From contig DHHU01000067.1 of assembly GCA_002403445.1 (NCBI GenBank), positions 38,770 to 59,762 of the forward strand: a stretch of DNA of 20,993 nucleotides. Reading direction: 5' to 3'. Made by a program: the position numbers and the translations under genes. This document shows, in pieces, positions 1 to 7,281 of the stretch (positions are counted from its first letter, which is position 1; the number at the start of each line of letters is the position of its first letter). Source of the DNA: Salinisphaeraceae bacterium UBA4764. GTDB taxonomy: Bacteria > Pseudomonadota > Gammaproteobacteria > Nevskiales > Salinisphaeraceae. A model generated the notes under the pieces. That model was not told the origin of the DNA and did no database searches. It saw only the letters and a list, made by a program, of their open reading frames with translations.

Positions 1-46
1 CGACCGCGAATAGCGCCAACCTGCATCCCATTACTCAACAGTCAAT

Positions 47-80
47 GTGCAGGGCCCATTTCTTCCACGGGCGCCTGCAC
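47..80 (-). terminator. Hairpin downstream of ilvD, possible weak terminator
   Basis: Arms at 47-57 and 69-80 pair over 11 bp with one bulged base (73) and an 11-nt loop. It begins about 16 bases past the ilvD stop codon on the minus strand. No run of T follows the stem on that strand, so it is not a classical intrinsic terminator. It could stabilise the transcript 3' end or act with Rho. The sequence is a near inverted repeat, so direction cannot be judged from the stem alone. Confidence 0.35.
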
Positions 81-95
81 GCGCTGATGGTAAGT

Positions 96-1790
96 TTACC
101 CCGCGTCGTCGGTTACAGCGCCTTGTGCCGCAGAGCCGACCAGTTTGGCGTACTTGCTGAGCACACCTCGGGTCGCGTTGCTGGGCCGTTTATGCCAGGC
201 GGACCGTCGCTTTTCTAGGGTGGCGTCGTCGACGGCGAGATGCAGCAGGCGCTTTTCTGCGTCGATCGTAATCATATCGCCTTCCTCGATAAGCGCAATA
301 CCGCCCCCCACCGCGGCTTCAGGCGCTACATGGCCCACGACCATGCCGTAGGTACCGCCGGAAAAACGACCGTCGGTAATCAAGCCGACCTGGTCACTCA
401 ATCCACGACCCACGATAGCGGACGTGGGGGACAGCATCTCGCGCATACCGGGTCCGCCTTTCGGGCCTTCATAACGGATGACCACGACGTCACCGGCCCC
501 GACTTGCTCACCGAGGATCGCCGACATGGCGGCTTCTTCGGAATCAAAGACCCGTGCCGGGCCTGTGATCGAGGTTTTCTTGATGCCGGTGATTTTGGCG
601 ACTGCGCCTTCTGTGGCCAGGTTGCCTTTGAGTATCGCCAGGTGCCCGGTTTTGTAGAGTGGTTGATCAAAGGGGTGAATGACGGTCTGACCGGCCGGTG
701 GTTGATCCGGTACATTGGCCAGGGTTTCGGCCAGCGTGGCACCGGTTATGGTTTTACACTCGCCGTGGATCAGTCCGGCGTTGTAGAGTATTTTCAGCAC
801 TTGCGGGATGCCACCGGCAGCGTGCAGTTCAGTGACCACGTGCTGGCCGGAAGGTTTCATATTACATAGAACCGGTGCTTTGGCGCGGATGCGCTCGAAG
901 TCGTCGATGGATAGATCCACATTGGCGGCGTGGGCCATGGCGAGCAAATGCAAAACGGCGTTGGTGGATCCGCCGACCGCCATGACCAGCGTGATGGCGT
1001 TTTCAAATGCCTCGAACGTCAGGAGGTCGCGCGGGCGGATGTTGTTTTCGATCGCGGTGAGAAGCGCCTCGGCCGACGCGGCGGTACTGTCGGCTTTCTC
1101 CGCATCCTCGGCAGCCATTGTCGAAGAGTAGGGCAGACTCATGCCCATTGCCTCGATCGCACTCGACATGGTGTTGGCGGTGAACATGCCGCCGCAGGAG
1201 CCCACGCCAGGGCAGGCGTGGCACTCGACCTTTTTTAGCCGCGCGTCGTCGATTTTGCCGGCCGAGTGCTGGCCCACGGCTTCGAATGCCGAGACAATGG
1301 TTAAATCCTCGCCCTCGAGGTGGCCGGGCTTGATGGTGCCGCCATAGACGAAAATCGCCGGAACGTTCATACGTGCGATGCCGATCATCGCGCCCGGCAT
1401 GTTCTTGTCACAGCCGCCCAGGGCCAGCACGCCATCCATAGATTCGGCCTGGACGGCGGTCTCGACTGCGTCGGCGATCACTTCGCGCGAGACGAGCGAA
1501 TATTTCATGCCCGACGTGCCCATCGAGATGCCGTCGGAAACTGTGACGGTGCCAAATATCTGGGATTTCGCCCCGCCGGCCTCGAACGCCTGTTCGGCGC
1601 GCAATGCCAGTGCGTTAAGGCCCATGTTGCAGGGCGTAATCGTAGAGTAGCCGTTGGCAATGCCGACAATCGGTTTGGTCATGTCAGCGTCGGTATACCC
1701 CATGGCGCGAAGCATCGCGCGGTTGGGGGCGCGGGCCGTGCCCTCGGTAATGTTGGCGCTTCGGCGTTCAGGTCTTTTGGACTCGCTCAT
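96..1790 (-). CDS. ilvD: Dihydroxy-acid dehydratase IlvD
   Basis: Converts 2,3-dihydroxy-isovalerate and 2,3-dihydroxy-3-methylvalerate to the 2-oxo acids used for valine, leucine and isoleucine; a cytoplasmic Fe-S enzyme. The 564-residue product is of the shorter ~560-residue type (E. coli IlvD is about 616). Three cysteines expected to hold the cluster are visible: C54 in TPCNMG, C127 in GGCDKNMPG and C199 in GVGSCGGMF. The C-terminal family signature around GLITDGRFSGGTYG is intact. The start at 1790 is chosen because GGAG lies six bases upstream and MSESKRPERR matches a normal N-terminus; an ATG at 1826 would add 12 residues that lie in the presumed promoter. Transcribed alone; no other ilv gene is in the window. 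Confidence 0.97.
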   Translation of the reverse strand: MSESKRPERRSANITEGTARAPNRAMLRAMGYTDADMTKPIVGIANGYSTITPCNMGLNALALRAEQAFEAGGAKSQIFGTVTVSDGISMGTSGMKYSLVSREVIADAVETAVQAESMDGVLALGGCDKNMPGAMIGIARMNVPAIFVYGGTIKPGHLEGEDLTIVSAFEAVGQHSAGKIDDARLKKVECHACPGVGSCGGMFTANTMSSAIEAMGMSLPYSSTMAAEDAEKADSTAASAEALLTAIENNIRPRDLLTFEAFENAITLVMAVGGSTNAVLHLLAMAHAANVDLSIDDFERIRAKAPVLCNMKPSGQHVVTELHAAGGIPQVLKILYNAGLIHGECKTITGATLAETLANVPDQPPAGQTVIHPFDQPLYKTGHLAILKGNLATEGAVAKITGIKKTSITGPARVFDSEEAAMSAILGEQVGAGDVVVIRYEGPKGGPGMREMLSPTSAIVGRGLSDQVGLITDGRFSGGTYGMVVGHVAPEAAVGGGIALIEEGDMITIDAEKRLLHLAVDDATLEKRRSAWHKRPSNATRGVLSKYAKLVGSAAQGAVTDDAG

Positions 1791-1815
1791 GCTCGGCTCC
1801 GATCGGTGTCGGCCT

Positions 1816-1845
1816 ATTATGATCAATTCGACGGGTTGCGCACAA
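1816..1845 (-). promoter_or_regulatory. Candidate sigma70 promoter for ilvD
   Basis: On the minus strand, CATAAT (1816-1821, 5 of 6 to the -10 consensus) lies 18 bases from a poor -35 TTGTGC (1840-1845). It is 25 bases ahead of the ilvD ATG, and the only space for an ilvD promoter is the 53 bases before the upstream terminator. The -35 overlaps the terminator T-run by two bases. Assigned by eye. Confidence 0.35.
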
Positions 1846-1870
1846 AAAAAGCGCGACCCACGGGTCGCGC
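1844..1870 (-). terminator. Intrinsic terminator after the peroxiredoxin gene
   Basis: On the minus strand an 8-9 bp GC-rich stem (arms 1851-1859 and 1862-1870) is followed directly by seven T (1844-1850). It starts 26 bases past the peroxiredoxin stop codon, the textbook position. It separates this gene from ilvD, so the two same-strand genes are probably independent transcription units. Confidence 0.88.
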
Positions 1871-1896
1871 CTTGTTGCCGAAGGGAGGCTTTTAGC

Positions 1897-2532
1897 TTAT
1901 AAGTTCGGCTGTTTGGTCATGCGCAAGTAGGGTTTGAGCTCAGTGAAACCCGCCGGGAAAAGTTTTTCGGCTTCTTCGTTCGAGATAGCGGGCGAGACAA
2001 TAACGTCGTCGCCGTATTGCCAGTCTGCCGGCGTGGTGACCTTGTAATTATCGGTGAGTTGAAGTGAGTCGATCACCCGCAGGATTTCGTCGAAGTTACG
2101 GCCGGCTGATTTCGGATAAGTCAGCGTCATGCGAATTTTCTTGTTCGGATCAATCACGAACACTGAGCGCACGGTCGATGTGTCGCCTTCATTCGGATGG
2201 ATCATGTCGTACAGCTCGGCGACTTTACGATCTTCATCGCCAATGATCGGGAAGGTGACACTGTTGTTCTGGGTCTCGGCTATGTCCTGCGACCACTTGT
2301 AGTGGTCATCCACTGAATCAACCGAGACCACGATCACTTTGGCGTTGCGCTTGGCGAATTCCGAATCCAAGCCGCCCACGGCACCCAGTTCGGTCGTGCA
2401 GACCGGTGTGAAATCAGCGGGATGCGACATCAGCACGCCCCAGCTGTCGCCCAGCCATTCGTGAAAGTCGATCGTACCCTCGGTCGTTTTGGCCGTGAAG
2501 TTCGGTGCGGTATCGCCCAGACGTAGACCCAT
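1897..2532 (-). CDS. 1-Cys peroxiredoxin (Prx6 family)
   Basis: Thiol peroxidase that reduces hydrogen peroxide and organic peroxides in the cytoplasm. The 211-residue product has the peroxidatic motif HPADFTPVCTTELG with C45 as active cysteine. No other cysteine exists in the protein, which fixes the 1-Cys mechanism: resolution must come from an outside thiol. The longer C-terminal region typical of Prx6 proteins is present (about residues 150-211). The start at 2532 is preferred over an upstream ATG at 2571 because GGAGAGG lies just upstream and MGLRLGDTAPNF is the usual N-terminus. It is divergent from cutA across 204 bases; I see no clear OxyR-like site but could easily miss one. Confidence 0.95.
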   Translation of the reverse strand: MGLRLGDTAPNFTAKTTEGTIDFHEWLGDSWGVLMSHPADFTPVCTTELGAVGGLDSEFAKRNAKVIVVSVDSVDDHYKWSQDIAETQNNSVTFPIIGDEDRKVAELYDMIHPNEGDTSTVRSVFVIDPNKKIRMTLTYPKSAGRNFDEILRVIDSLQLTDNYKVTTPADWQYGDDVIVSPAISNEEAEKLFPAGFTELKPYLRMTKQPNL

Positions 2533-2680
2533 GAAACCTCTCCGGAATGAATGTTGATCAAAGGATACCACCCGAAAGCTTGATTTCTAAATAACCGCAT
2601 GTTTTATGGTTAAGCATACACAAGCTGCCCGCAACCGAATCATGGGCGTGTGGCCTTTGGGCTGGTAATCTTTTTGTCGA

Positions 2681-2703
2681 GCCTGATGGGCCAACCCATC
2701 GGC
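2681..2703. repeat. Inverted repeat in the cutA leader
   Basis: GATGGG and CCCATC (2685-2690 and 2695-2700) pair around a CCAA loop. The stem extends by GCC/GGC with one bulged T at 2684, giving 9 bp. It lies 33 bases ahead of the cutA ATG, so it would form in the mRNA leader if transcription begins upstream. It has no following T-run on either strand. Could be an operator or a leader hairpin; function unknown. Confidence 0.4.
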
Positions 2704-2736
2704 CGTGGGCTCAATCATCCATCACAGAGGAACAAA

Positions 2737-3075
2737 ATGGAACCATCCGAAGAGCGCTACCATCCGGTCATGGTTTATGTGACGTGCCCCGATTCCGAGA
2801 CAGCCGATTCGCTGGCCCAAGCCCTGGTCGATGCGTGCGAAGCGGCCTGCGTGAACATTGTGCCGGGCGTGAAATCATACTATCGCTGGGAAAACGAAAC
2901 CCAGATGGATCACGAGGTACTGCTGTTAATCAAAACCCAGCAGACACGCTTGAAGGAGCTGCGCAATCGAGTTGCGGAGATTCATCCCGACGATACCCCC
3001 GAAATCGTGGCTGTGCCGATTGTCGATGGCTCACCCGAATATCTGACGTGGCTGGTGGCCGAGACCGCCGTCTGA
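2737..3075 (+). CDS. cutA: Divalent cation tolerance protein CutA
   Basis: Small trimeric, ferredoxin-like-fold protein linked to copper and other divalent metal tolerance; its exact biochemical role is unsettled. The 112-residue product shows the family landmarks VYVTCPDSE near the N-terminus, NIVPGVKSYYRWENE in the middle and VPIVDGSPEYLTWL near the C-terminus, and has the normal length. The start at 2737 follows AGAGGA by five bases; the frame is open upstream to an ATG at 2650, but that extension has no resemblance to the family. In many gammaproteobacteria cutA is followed by dsbD and then aroQ; here dsbD is not seen. Confidence 0.93.
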   Translation: MEPSEERYHPVMVYVTCPDSETADSLAQALVDACEAACVNIVPGVKSYYRWENETQMDHEVLLLIKTQQTRLKELRNRVAEIHPDDTPEIVAVPIVDGSPEYLTWLVAETAV

Positions 3076-3632
3076 TTAATGACTGCTTGCGGACTGTCGG
3101 CGTAGCTTCCGGCGCGATAAGTCTATTGTCGAGCGAGAATCATTGAGCCTCTAAATTCCACCGAAACGTTCAAAGGTACGGCTTCGAGGCGTATATAGTG
3201 CGGTAGCGCGCGGTATTCAGGTGTCGACAAATCGGCGACTCGAACCCTCAAAAGGTTGCTGGCGGGCTGTTATGGATCGCCACACAAAGCCGGTCATATA
3301 AGCGAGCACCAGCCCCCACCATGGAACGAATGCTGCATCGTGAGGGTCAAGCTTGGATTGCCGTGACCGTTGCGGGATTTGTGGGCGGCTGGCGCATTGA
3401 TCGATGCTGAGGTCGAGATCACGGCCACTGATCGTTCGGGCATTAAGTATCACGGAGTTGCATTGCACTGTGTAGCGGTCATTGGGCCCGCCGACGCAAT
3501 TGAGTGGTGTGTATGCGGTACGCTATTAGCGCTTCAATTTCGTCGATTGTGGAACGAACGTCGCCGAATGAGTAGCGTGGTCTTGTAGAGAGCGTATGCT
3601 TGGTGCACACTGGCCTAGTAATACATTGACCC
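3076..3632. other. 557-bp region with no supportable gene
   Basis: Between the cutA stop and the aroQ start. The open frames here (83 aa at 3217-3468 minus, 72 aa at 3370-3588 plus, 61 aa at 3479-3664 minus) show no recognisable motif, no good ribosome site and no gene-like start. A possible promoter is at 3169-3199. The position matches where dsbD usually lies in relatives, but I could not identify any DsbD-like sequence in any frame. Most likely intergenic or eroded sequence plus a long leader for the aroQ-acc operon. Confidence 0.6.
3169..3199 (+). promoter_or_regulatory. Candidate sigma70 promoter upstream of aroQ-accBC
   Basis: TTCAAA (3169-3174, 4 of 6 to the -35 consensus), a 17-base spacer and TATATA (3192-3197); the shifted hexamer TATAGT (3194-3199) fits the -10 better but with 19 bases. 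It would give a leader of about 430 bases before aroQ. Long leaders are known for accBC in E. coli, so this is plausible but unproven. Confidence 0.35.
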
Positions 3633-4085
3633 GTGCGTGATTTGGCGCAATATCTACTTGTCAACGGCCCGAATTTGAACCTGCTTGGGGAACGGGAGCC
3701 GAAGCAATACGGGCGGGATACGCTGGCCTCGATTGAGTCGCGATTGACCGTAATCGCCGCAGAGTCGGGCCACGAATTAGATACGTTTCAAGCCAATAGC
3801 GAAGGCGCGCTGATCGACCGGTTGCAAGTCGCCGGGCGTGACGGCTGCCACGGGGTCGTGCTGAACCCGGGGGGGTACACGCATACCAGCGTAGCGTTGC
3901 GCGATGCCTTGACGGCGACACAATTACGGTTTGTCGAGGTGCATTTATCGAACATCTCGGCCCGAGAGCCGTTTCGTCAACATTCTTATTTTTCTGACGT
4001 CGCGCTCGGCACGATTACTGGCTTCGGCGCGCACGGCTACGAATTGGCACTCCAGGCCTTGATGCGTGCCGACGCTCTTGCCTGA
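3633..4085 (+). CDS. aroQ: 3-dehydroquinate dehydratase, type II
   Basis: Third step of the shikimate pathway: removes water from 3-dehydroquinate; type II enzymes are dodecameric and cytoplasmic. The 150-residue product carries the signature LLVNGPNLNLLGEREP, the lid-loop residues R21 and Y26, N78 in VLNPGGYTH, and the catalytic histidine H104 in EVHLSNISAREPFR. The GTG start at 3633 is the only suitable start ahead of the NGPNLNLLG strand, and no clear Shine-Dalgarno sequence precedes it, so initiation may be weak. It is followed by accB after 25 bases, the same order as in many gammaproteobacteria, and probably heads that operon. Confidence 0.95.
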   Translation: MRDLAQYLLVNGPNLNLLGEREPKQYGRDTLASIESRLTVIAAESGHELDTFQANSEGALIDRLQVAGRDGCHGVVLNPGGYTHTSVALRDALTATQLRFVEVHLSNISAREPFRQHSYFSDVALGTITGFGAHGYELALQALMRADALA

Positions 4086-4110
4086 TACGCGCCGTTAAAA
4101 AGGGAGATCC

Positions 4111-4569
4111 ATGGATATTCGAAAACTCAAAAAATTGATCGAACTGGTCGAGGAATCGGGTATCGCCGAACTCGAAATCTCGGAAGGCGAGGAATCGGTA
4201 CGCATCGGGCGCTATCCACCGGTCGGCACGGCGCCCGCGGCGCCACCGGCCGCGGCTCAGGCGCCGGCGCAGGCGTCGAGCGAGCCGGCGTCGCCGGTTG
4301 CCGATAGTCCGGCCCCGGCCGATCAGCCCCTCGAGGGTACGGTCATTCGTTCCCCAATGGTGGGCACTTTTTACCGTGCGCCGTCGCCGGATGCCGATCC
4401 ATTTGTTGGCATCGGCGATTTCGTATCAGTCGGCGATACGCTGTGCATCATTGAAGCCATGAAGATGCTCAATCAGATCGAGGCTGAAGCCTCCGGTAAA
4501 ATTAGCCAAGTGCTGGTCGACAACGGTCAGCCGGTGGAGTTTGATCAGCCCCTGTTCGTGATCTCGTAA
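4111..4569 (+). CDS. accB: Biotin carboxyl carrier protein of acetyl-CoA carboxylase
   Basis: Carries the biotin that shuttles carboxyl groups between biotin carboxylase and carboxyltransferase in the first committed step of fatty acid synthesis. The 152-residue product has an N-terminal domain (about 1-37), a flexible linker rich in Ala and Pro (about 36-73) and a C-terminal biotinyl domain (about 75-152). Biotin is expected on K118 in EAMKM. The thumb segment seen in E. coli BCCP is present (SPMVGTFYRAPSPDADP). GGGAGA sits just upstream of the ATG. The stop codon overlaps the accC start by one base (TAATG), so the two should be translationally coupled. Confidence 0.97.
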   Translation: MDIRKLKKLIELVEESGIAELEISEGEESVRIGRYPPVGTAPAAPPAAAQAPAQASSEPASPVADSPAPADQPLEGTVIRSPMVGTFYRAPSPDADPFVGIGDFVSVGDTLCIIEAMKMLNQIEAEASGKISQVLVDNGQPVEFDQPLFVIS

Positions 4570-5921
4570 TGCTCGACAAAGTACTGATCGCCAACCGCGG
4601 CGAAATTGCGCTGCGCATTCTACGGGCCTGTCGCCAACTCGATATCCCCGTTGTGGCGGCCTATTCGACCGCCGATCAGGATCAAAAACACGTCCTGCTG
4701 GCCGAAGAAGCCGTGTGTATTGGGCCGCCGGCCGCCGATCGCAGCTATCTGAATATGGCCACATTGATGTGTACGGCCGAAGTTTCGGGGGCGACGGCGA
4801 TTCATCCGGGCTATGGATTCCTGTCCGAAAACGCCGACTTTGCTGAAAGCGTCGAGGAGTCGGGTTTTATTTATATCGGTCCCAAAGCTGAGACTGTTCG
4901 CTTGATGGCCGACAAGACGTCGGCAATCCAGGAAATGAGTGCGGCCGGCGTGCCATGCGTCCCCGGCTCCGGCGGCCCGCTGGGTGACGATGACCGGGTC
5001 AATCGACAAATCGCCGAGTCGATCGGGTTGCCGGTCATCATCAAGGCTGTCGGTGGGGGTGGCGGCCGTGGCATGCATGTTGTCCATAAGCTGTCCGGGA
5101 TTGCCGGCGCGGTCGACAAGGCACGGCGGGAGGCGGCCAGTGCGTTTGGCAACTCGCTGGTTTACATGGAAAAATACCTGGAACTGCCGCGGCACGTGGA
5201 AGTCCAGGTTCTGGCTGACAACTTCGGTAACGCCATCCATCTGGGTGATCGAGACTGTTCGTCCCAGCGACGACATCAAAAAGTGGTCGAAGAAGCCCCG
5301 GCACCCGGGATCACCGACGCGGAACGGGAGCACATTGGCGCGCTCTGCGTCGCGGCCTGCCAGCGGATTGGTTATCGGGGCGCGGGGACCTTCGAGTTTC
5401 TCTACGAAGACGGTGAATTTCACTTCATCGAAATGAACACGCGTATTCAGGTCGAGCATCCGGTAACCGAAATGATCACGGGCGTCGACCTGGTTGCGGA
5501 ACAACTGCGCATTGCGGCCGGCGAAAAGCTGCGCTACACCCAGGCTGACATCGGGTTTTCGGGCCACGCCATCGAGTGTCGTGTCAACGCTGAACATCCG
5601 GCAACCTTCGTGCCGTCGCCGGGTCGCATTACTGAATATCACACGCCCGGCGGTCCGGGGATCCGGATCGACTCGCATGTCTACGGTGGCTATAGCGTGC
5701 CGCCGTACTACGATTCGCTGATCGGCAAGCTGATTGCCCATGGCCCGGATCGTCCCACGGCACTGGCGCGGGCCGAGATGGCTTTGTCGGAGATGGTGGT
5801 GGAAGGTATCCACACTAATCTGGATTTGCATCACCGAATTCTGACCGACCCGAACTTTGTGGCCGGCAAGGTCTCTATTCATTATCTGGAAAAGAAACTG
5901 CGGGCCGAATCCGGCAAATGA
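4569..5921 (+). CDS. accC: Biotin carboxylase subunit of acetyl-CoA carboxylase
   Basis: ATP-dependent carboxylation of biotin on AccB using bicarbonate. The 450-residue product matches E. coli AccC (449) in length, and key residues fall at the same numbers: K159, the glycine loop GGGGGRGM at 162-169, C230 and K238 in the RDCSSQRRHQKVVEE segment, E288, N290 and R292 in EMNTRIQVEHPVTE. Domains run as biotin carboxylase N-terminal (1-115), ATP-grasp (115-320) and C-terminal (320-450). The start overlaps the accB stop, and its own stop overlaps the prmA start (ATGA). A 420-residue frame open on the opposite strand (4620-5882) is a shadow caused by codon bias. Confidence 0.98.
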   Translation: MLDKVLIANRGEIALRILRACRQLDIPVVAAYSTADQDQKHVLLAEEAVCIGPPAADRSYLNMATLMCTAEVSGATAIHPGYGFLSENADFAESVEESGFIYIGPKAETVRLMADKTSAIQEMSAAGVPCVPGSGGPLGDDDRVNRQIAESIGLPVIIKAVGGGGGRGMHVVHKLSGIAGAVDKARREAASAFGNSLVYMEKYLELPRHVEVQVLADNFGNAIHLGDRDCSSQRRHQKVVEEAPAPGITDAEREHIGALCVAACQRIGYRGAGTFEFLYEDGEFHFIEMNTRIQVEHPVTEMITGVDLVAEQLRIAAGEKLRYTQADIGFSGHAIECRVNAEHPATFVPSPGRITEYHTPGGPGIRIDSHVYGGYSVPPYYDSLIGKLIAHGPDRPTALARAEMALSEMVVEGIHTNLDLHHRILTDPNFVAGKVSIHYLEKKLRAESGK

Positions 5922-6826
5922 GCCCGCAGTCCCATCTGGAACGGTTACAGGTTATCGCTTTAACCGATCACGCCGCGTTGGCTGAACTGGTATTCGAGAC
6001 ACAGGGCGCTGAAGCCGTGAGCGTGCTTGACGCAACCGAGGCACTAACCGTTGAACCCGCCCCTGGTCAGACCCCCGCTTTCGACTCGGCACGCGTGGTA
6101 GGCCAGTTTCCCCCGGAAACCGACGCCGCGCCGATCGAGCACGCGCTGCGCGAGGCCATCGGCGACGCGTGCGTGACCATCGCGAGCGAATTACTCCCCG
6201 AAGCCGACTGGACCAACGCCTGGCGGGCCTATCAAAAACCGCGATGTTTCGGCCAGGATTTGTGGGTGGCGCCCACCGACAGTGCCTTGCCCGCTGCTGC
6301 GGATAGGGCCACCACCATCATCCGGCTTGACCCCGGTCTGGCCTTTGGCACGGGCTCGCACCCGACTACTGCTCTCTGTCTGGCTTGGCTGGCCGAAGCC
6401 GATTTGGCTGACAAGCGGGTTCTCGATTACGGCTGTGGCTCGGGCATTCTCGCGATCACTGCGGCTCACCGCGGAGCCAAAAAAGTTGTGGCTGTCGATA
6501 CCGATCCGAAAGCATTGATTGCCACACGCGATAATGCTGCCCTCAACGGGGTTGCCGAGCAAATCGACACGCCCGCAATCGACGATGTGCCCGCGTCTGG
6601 ATATGACGTGGTGCTGGCCAACATATTGGCTGCGCCCCTGATTGAATTGGCGCCCACGATCGCCGCCCACGTAGCGCCCGACGGCTGGCTGGTACTGTCC
6701 GGCCTGTTATCCCGTCACGTTGCAGATGTCAGGTCGGCTTATGCTGACCTATTGACCTTCGAAGAGCCACGCTTCGACAGTGATTGGGTGGCACTGGCCG
6801 GTCGCCGCCAAGACACGTCCGCCTGA
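5918..6826 (+). CDS. prmA: Ribosomal protein L11 methyltransferase
   Basis: SAM-dependent enzyme that trimethylates ribosomal protein L11. The 302-residue product (E. coli PrmA is 293) has an N-terminal substrate-recognition domain (about 1-95), a helical linker, and a Rossmann methyltransferase domain. Visible motifs are LDPGLAFGTGSHPTT (137-151), SAM motif I VLDYGCGSGIL (168-178) with the acidic residue in AVDTDP, and NILAAPL (235-241). The ATG overlaps the accC stop by four bases, so it is translated as part of the aroQ-accB-accC-prmA operon, an arrangement common in gammaproteobacteria. Confidence 0.96.
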   Translation: MSPQSHLERLQVIALTDHAALAELVFETQGAEAVSVLDATEALTVEPAPGQTPAFDSARVVGQFPPETDAAPIEHALREAIGDACVTIASELLPEADWTNAWRAYQKPRCFGQDLWVAPTDSALPAAADRATTIIRLDPGLAFGTGSHPTTALCLAWLAEADLADKRVLDYGCGSGILAITAAHRGAKKVVAVDTDPKALIATRDNAALNGVAEQIDTPAIDDVPASGYDVVLANILAAPLIELAPTIAAHVAPDGWLVLSGLLSRHVADVRSAYADLLTFEEPRFDSDWVALAGRRQDTSA

Positions 6827-6908
6827 TCTGAACAGGCCGGTTATGCCGTATTGGATTGCTTGTGTGCCGTGTTCTGTCTTGGGCTCCCGAGCAACGCAGT
6901 TATCGGGC

Positions 6909-6937
6909 TTTAGCTCACCGCCGAAAGCGGTTATATT
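6909..6937 (+). promoter_or_regulatory. Candidate sigma70 promoter for fis-purH
   Basis: TATATT (6932-6937, 4 of 6) lies 17 bases after a weak -35 TTTAGC (6909-6914), inside the 144-base gap between prmA and fis. A small hairpin ACCGC/GCGGT with a 5-base loop occupies 6917-6931, within the spacer. Fis promoters in other bacteria are growth-rate controlled, but I cannot see a discriminator or Fis sites with confidence. Confidence 0.3.
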
Positions 6938-6970
6938 GGTTGACCGAGCAAACCAACTGCGGCGCGCTGC

Positions 6971-7243
6971 ATGTCGTCGACCGACTCTGGAGATCCTGCC
7001 AGTGAGCAAACCAAACCCCTACGCCAATACGTCGCCGCCAGCTTGGATCAATATTTCGCCTCTTTGAACGGCAGTGAACCGCCACGGGATCTTTACCAAA
7101 TGATTCTGGCCGAAGTCGAAAAGCCGTTGCTTGAACGTGTGCTCAACCACGCCAACGGTAACCAGTCACGGGCGGCCGAAATGCTTGGTATCAATCGCGC
7201 CACTTTGAGAAAGAAACTGCGCCAATACGCGCTTAACGGCTGA
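6971..7243 (+). CDS. fis: DNA-binding protein Fis
   Basis: Nucleoid-associated homodimer that bends DNA and regulates rRNA, tRNA and many growth-phase genes. The 90-residue product (E. coli Fis is 98) aligns along its length from residue 15: KPLRQYVAASLDQYFASLNG, then DLYQMILAEVEKPLLERVL, and a helix-turn-helix at about 66-86 (SRAAEMLGINRATLRKKLRQY). The N-terminal arm is shorter and unlike E. coli. The ATG at 6971 has no good Shine-Dalgarno sequence, so the start is less certain than the identity. In relatives dusB sits directly upstream of fis; here prmA is the upstream neighbour and no dusB is seen. purH follows after 38 bases. Confidence 0.95.
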   Translation: MSSTDSGDPASEQTKPLRQYVAASLDQYFASLNGSEPPRDLYQMILAEVEKPLLERVLNHANGNQSRAAEMLGINRATLRKKLRQYALNG

Positions 7244-7281
7244 TCGACTCTCAGCCCAATCATAATCCGGAGTTTTTTACC

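Noticed and set aside
3236..3251. tRNA T-loop-like string (GGGTTCGAGTC on the minus strand)
   Set aside because: The bases flanking the loop do not pair as a T-stem, and no anticodon arm or acceptor stem is found upstream. Not a tRNA and not enough to call a remnant or attachment site.
3321..3410. 29-codon frame with a Gly-rich hydrophobic stretch
   Set aside because: No ribosome site and no supporting context; short frames like this are expected by chance.
3217..3468. 83-residue open frame on the minus strand in the cutA-aroQ gap
   Set aside because: No motif, no convincing ribosome site, and composition does not look coding. I found nothing to distinguish it from chance.
4620..5882. 420-codon open frame antisense to accC
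   Set aside because: accC is certain on the plus strand with residues at E. coli positions; the antisense frame has no family resemblance and comes from codon bias. The same applies to long antisense frames over ilvD, purH, gatA, gatB, mreB, mrdA and rlpA.
6843..7067. Frame with CVPC between prmA and fis, reminiscent of a zinc ribbon or thioredoxin motif
   Set aside because: A single CxxC pair in a frame that runs into the fis gene out of phase; no second pair and no other family residues.
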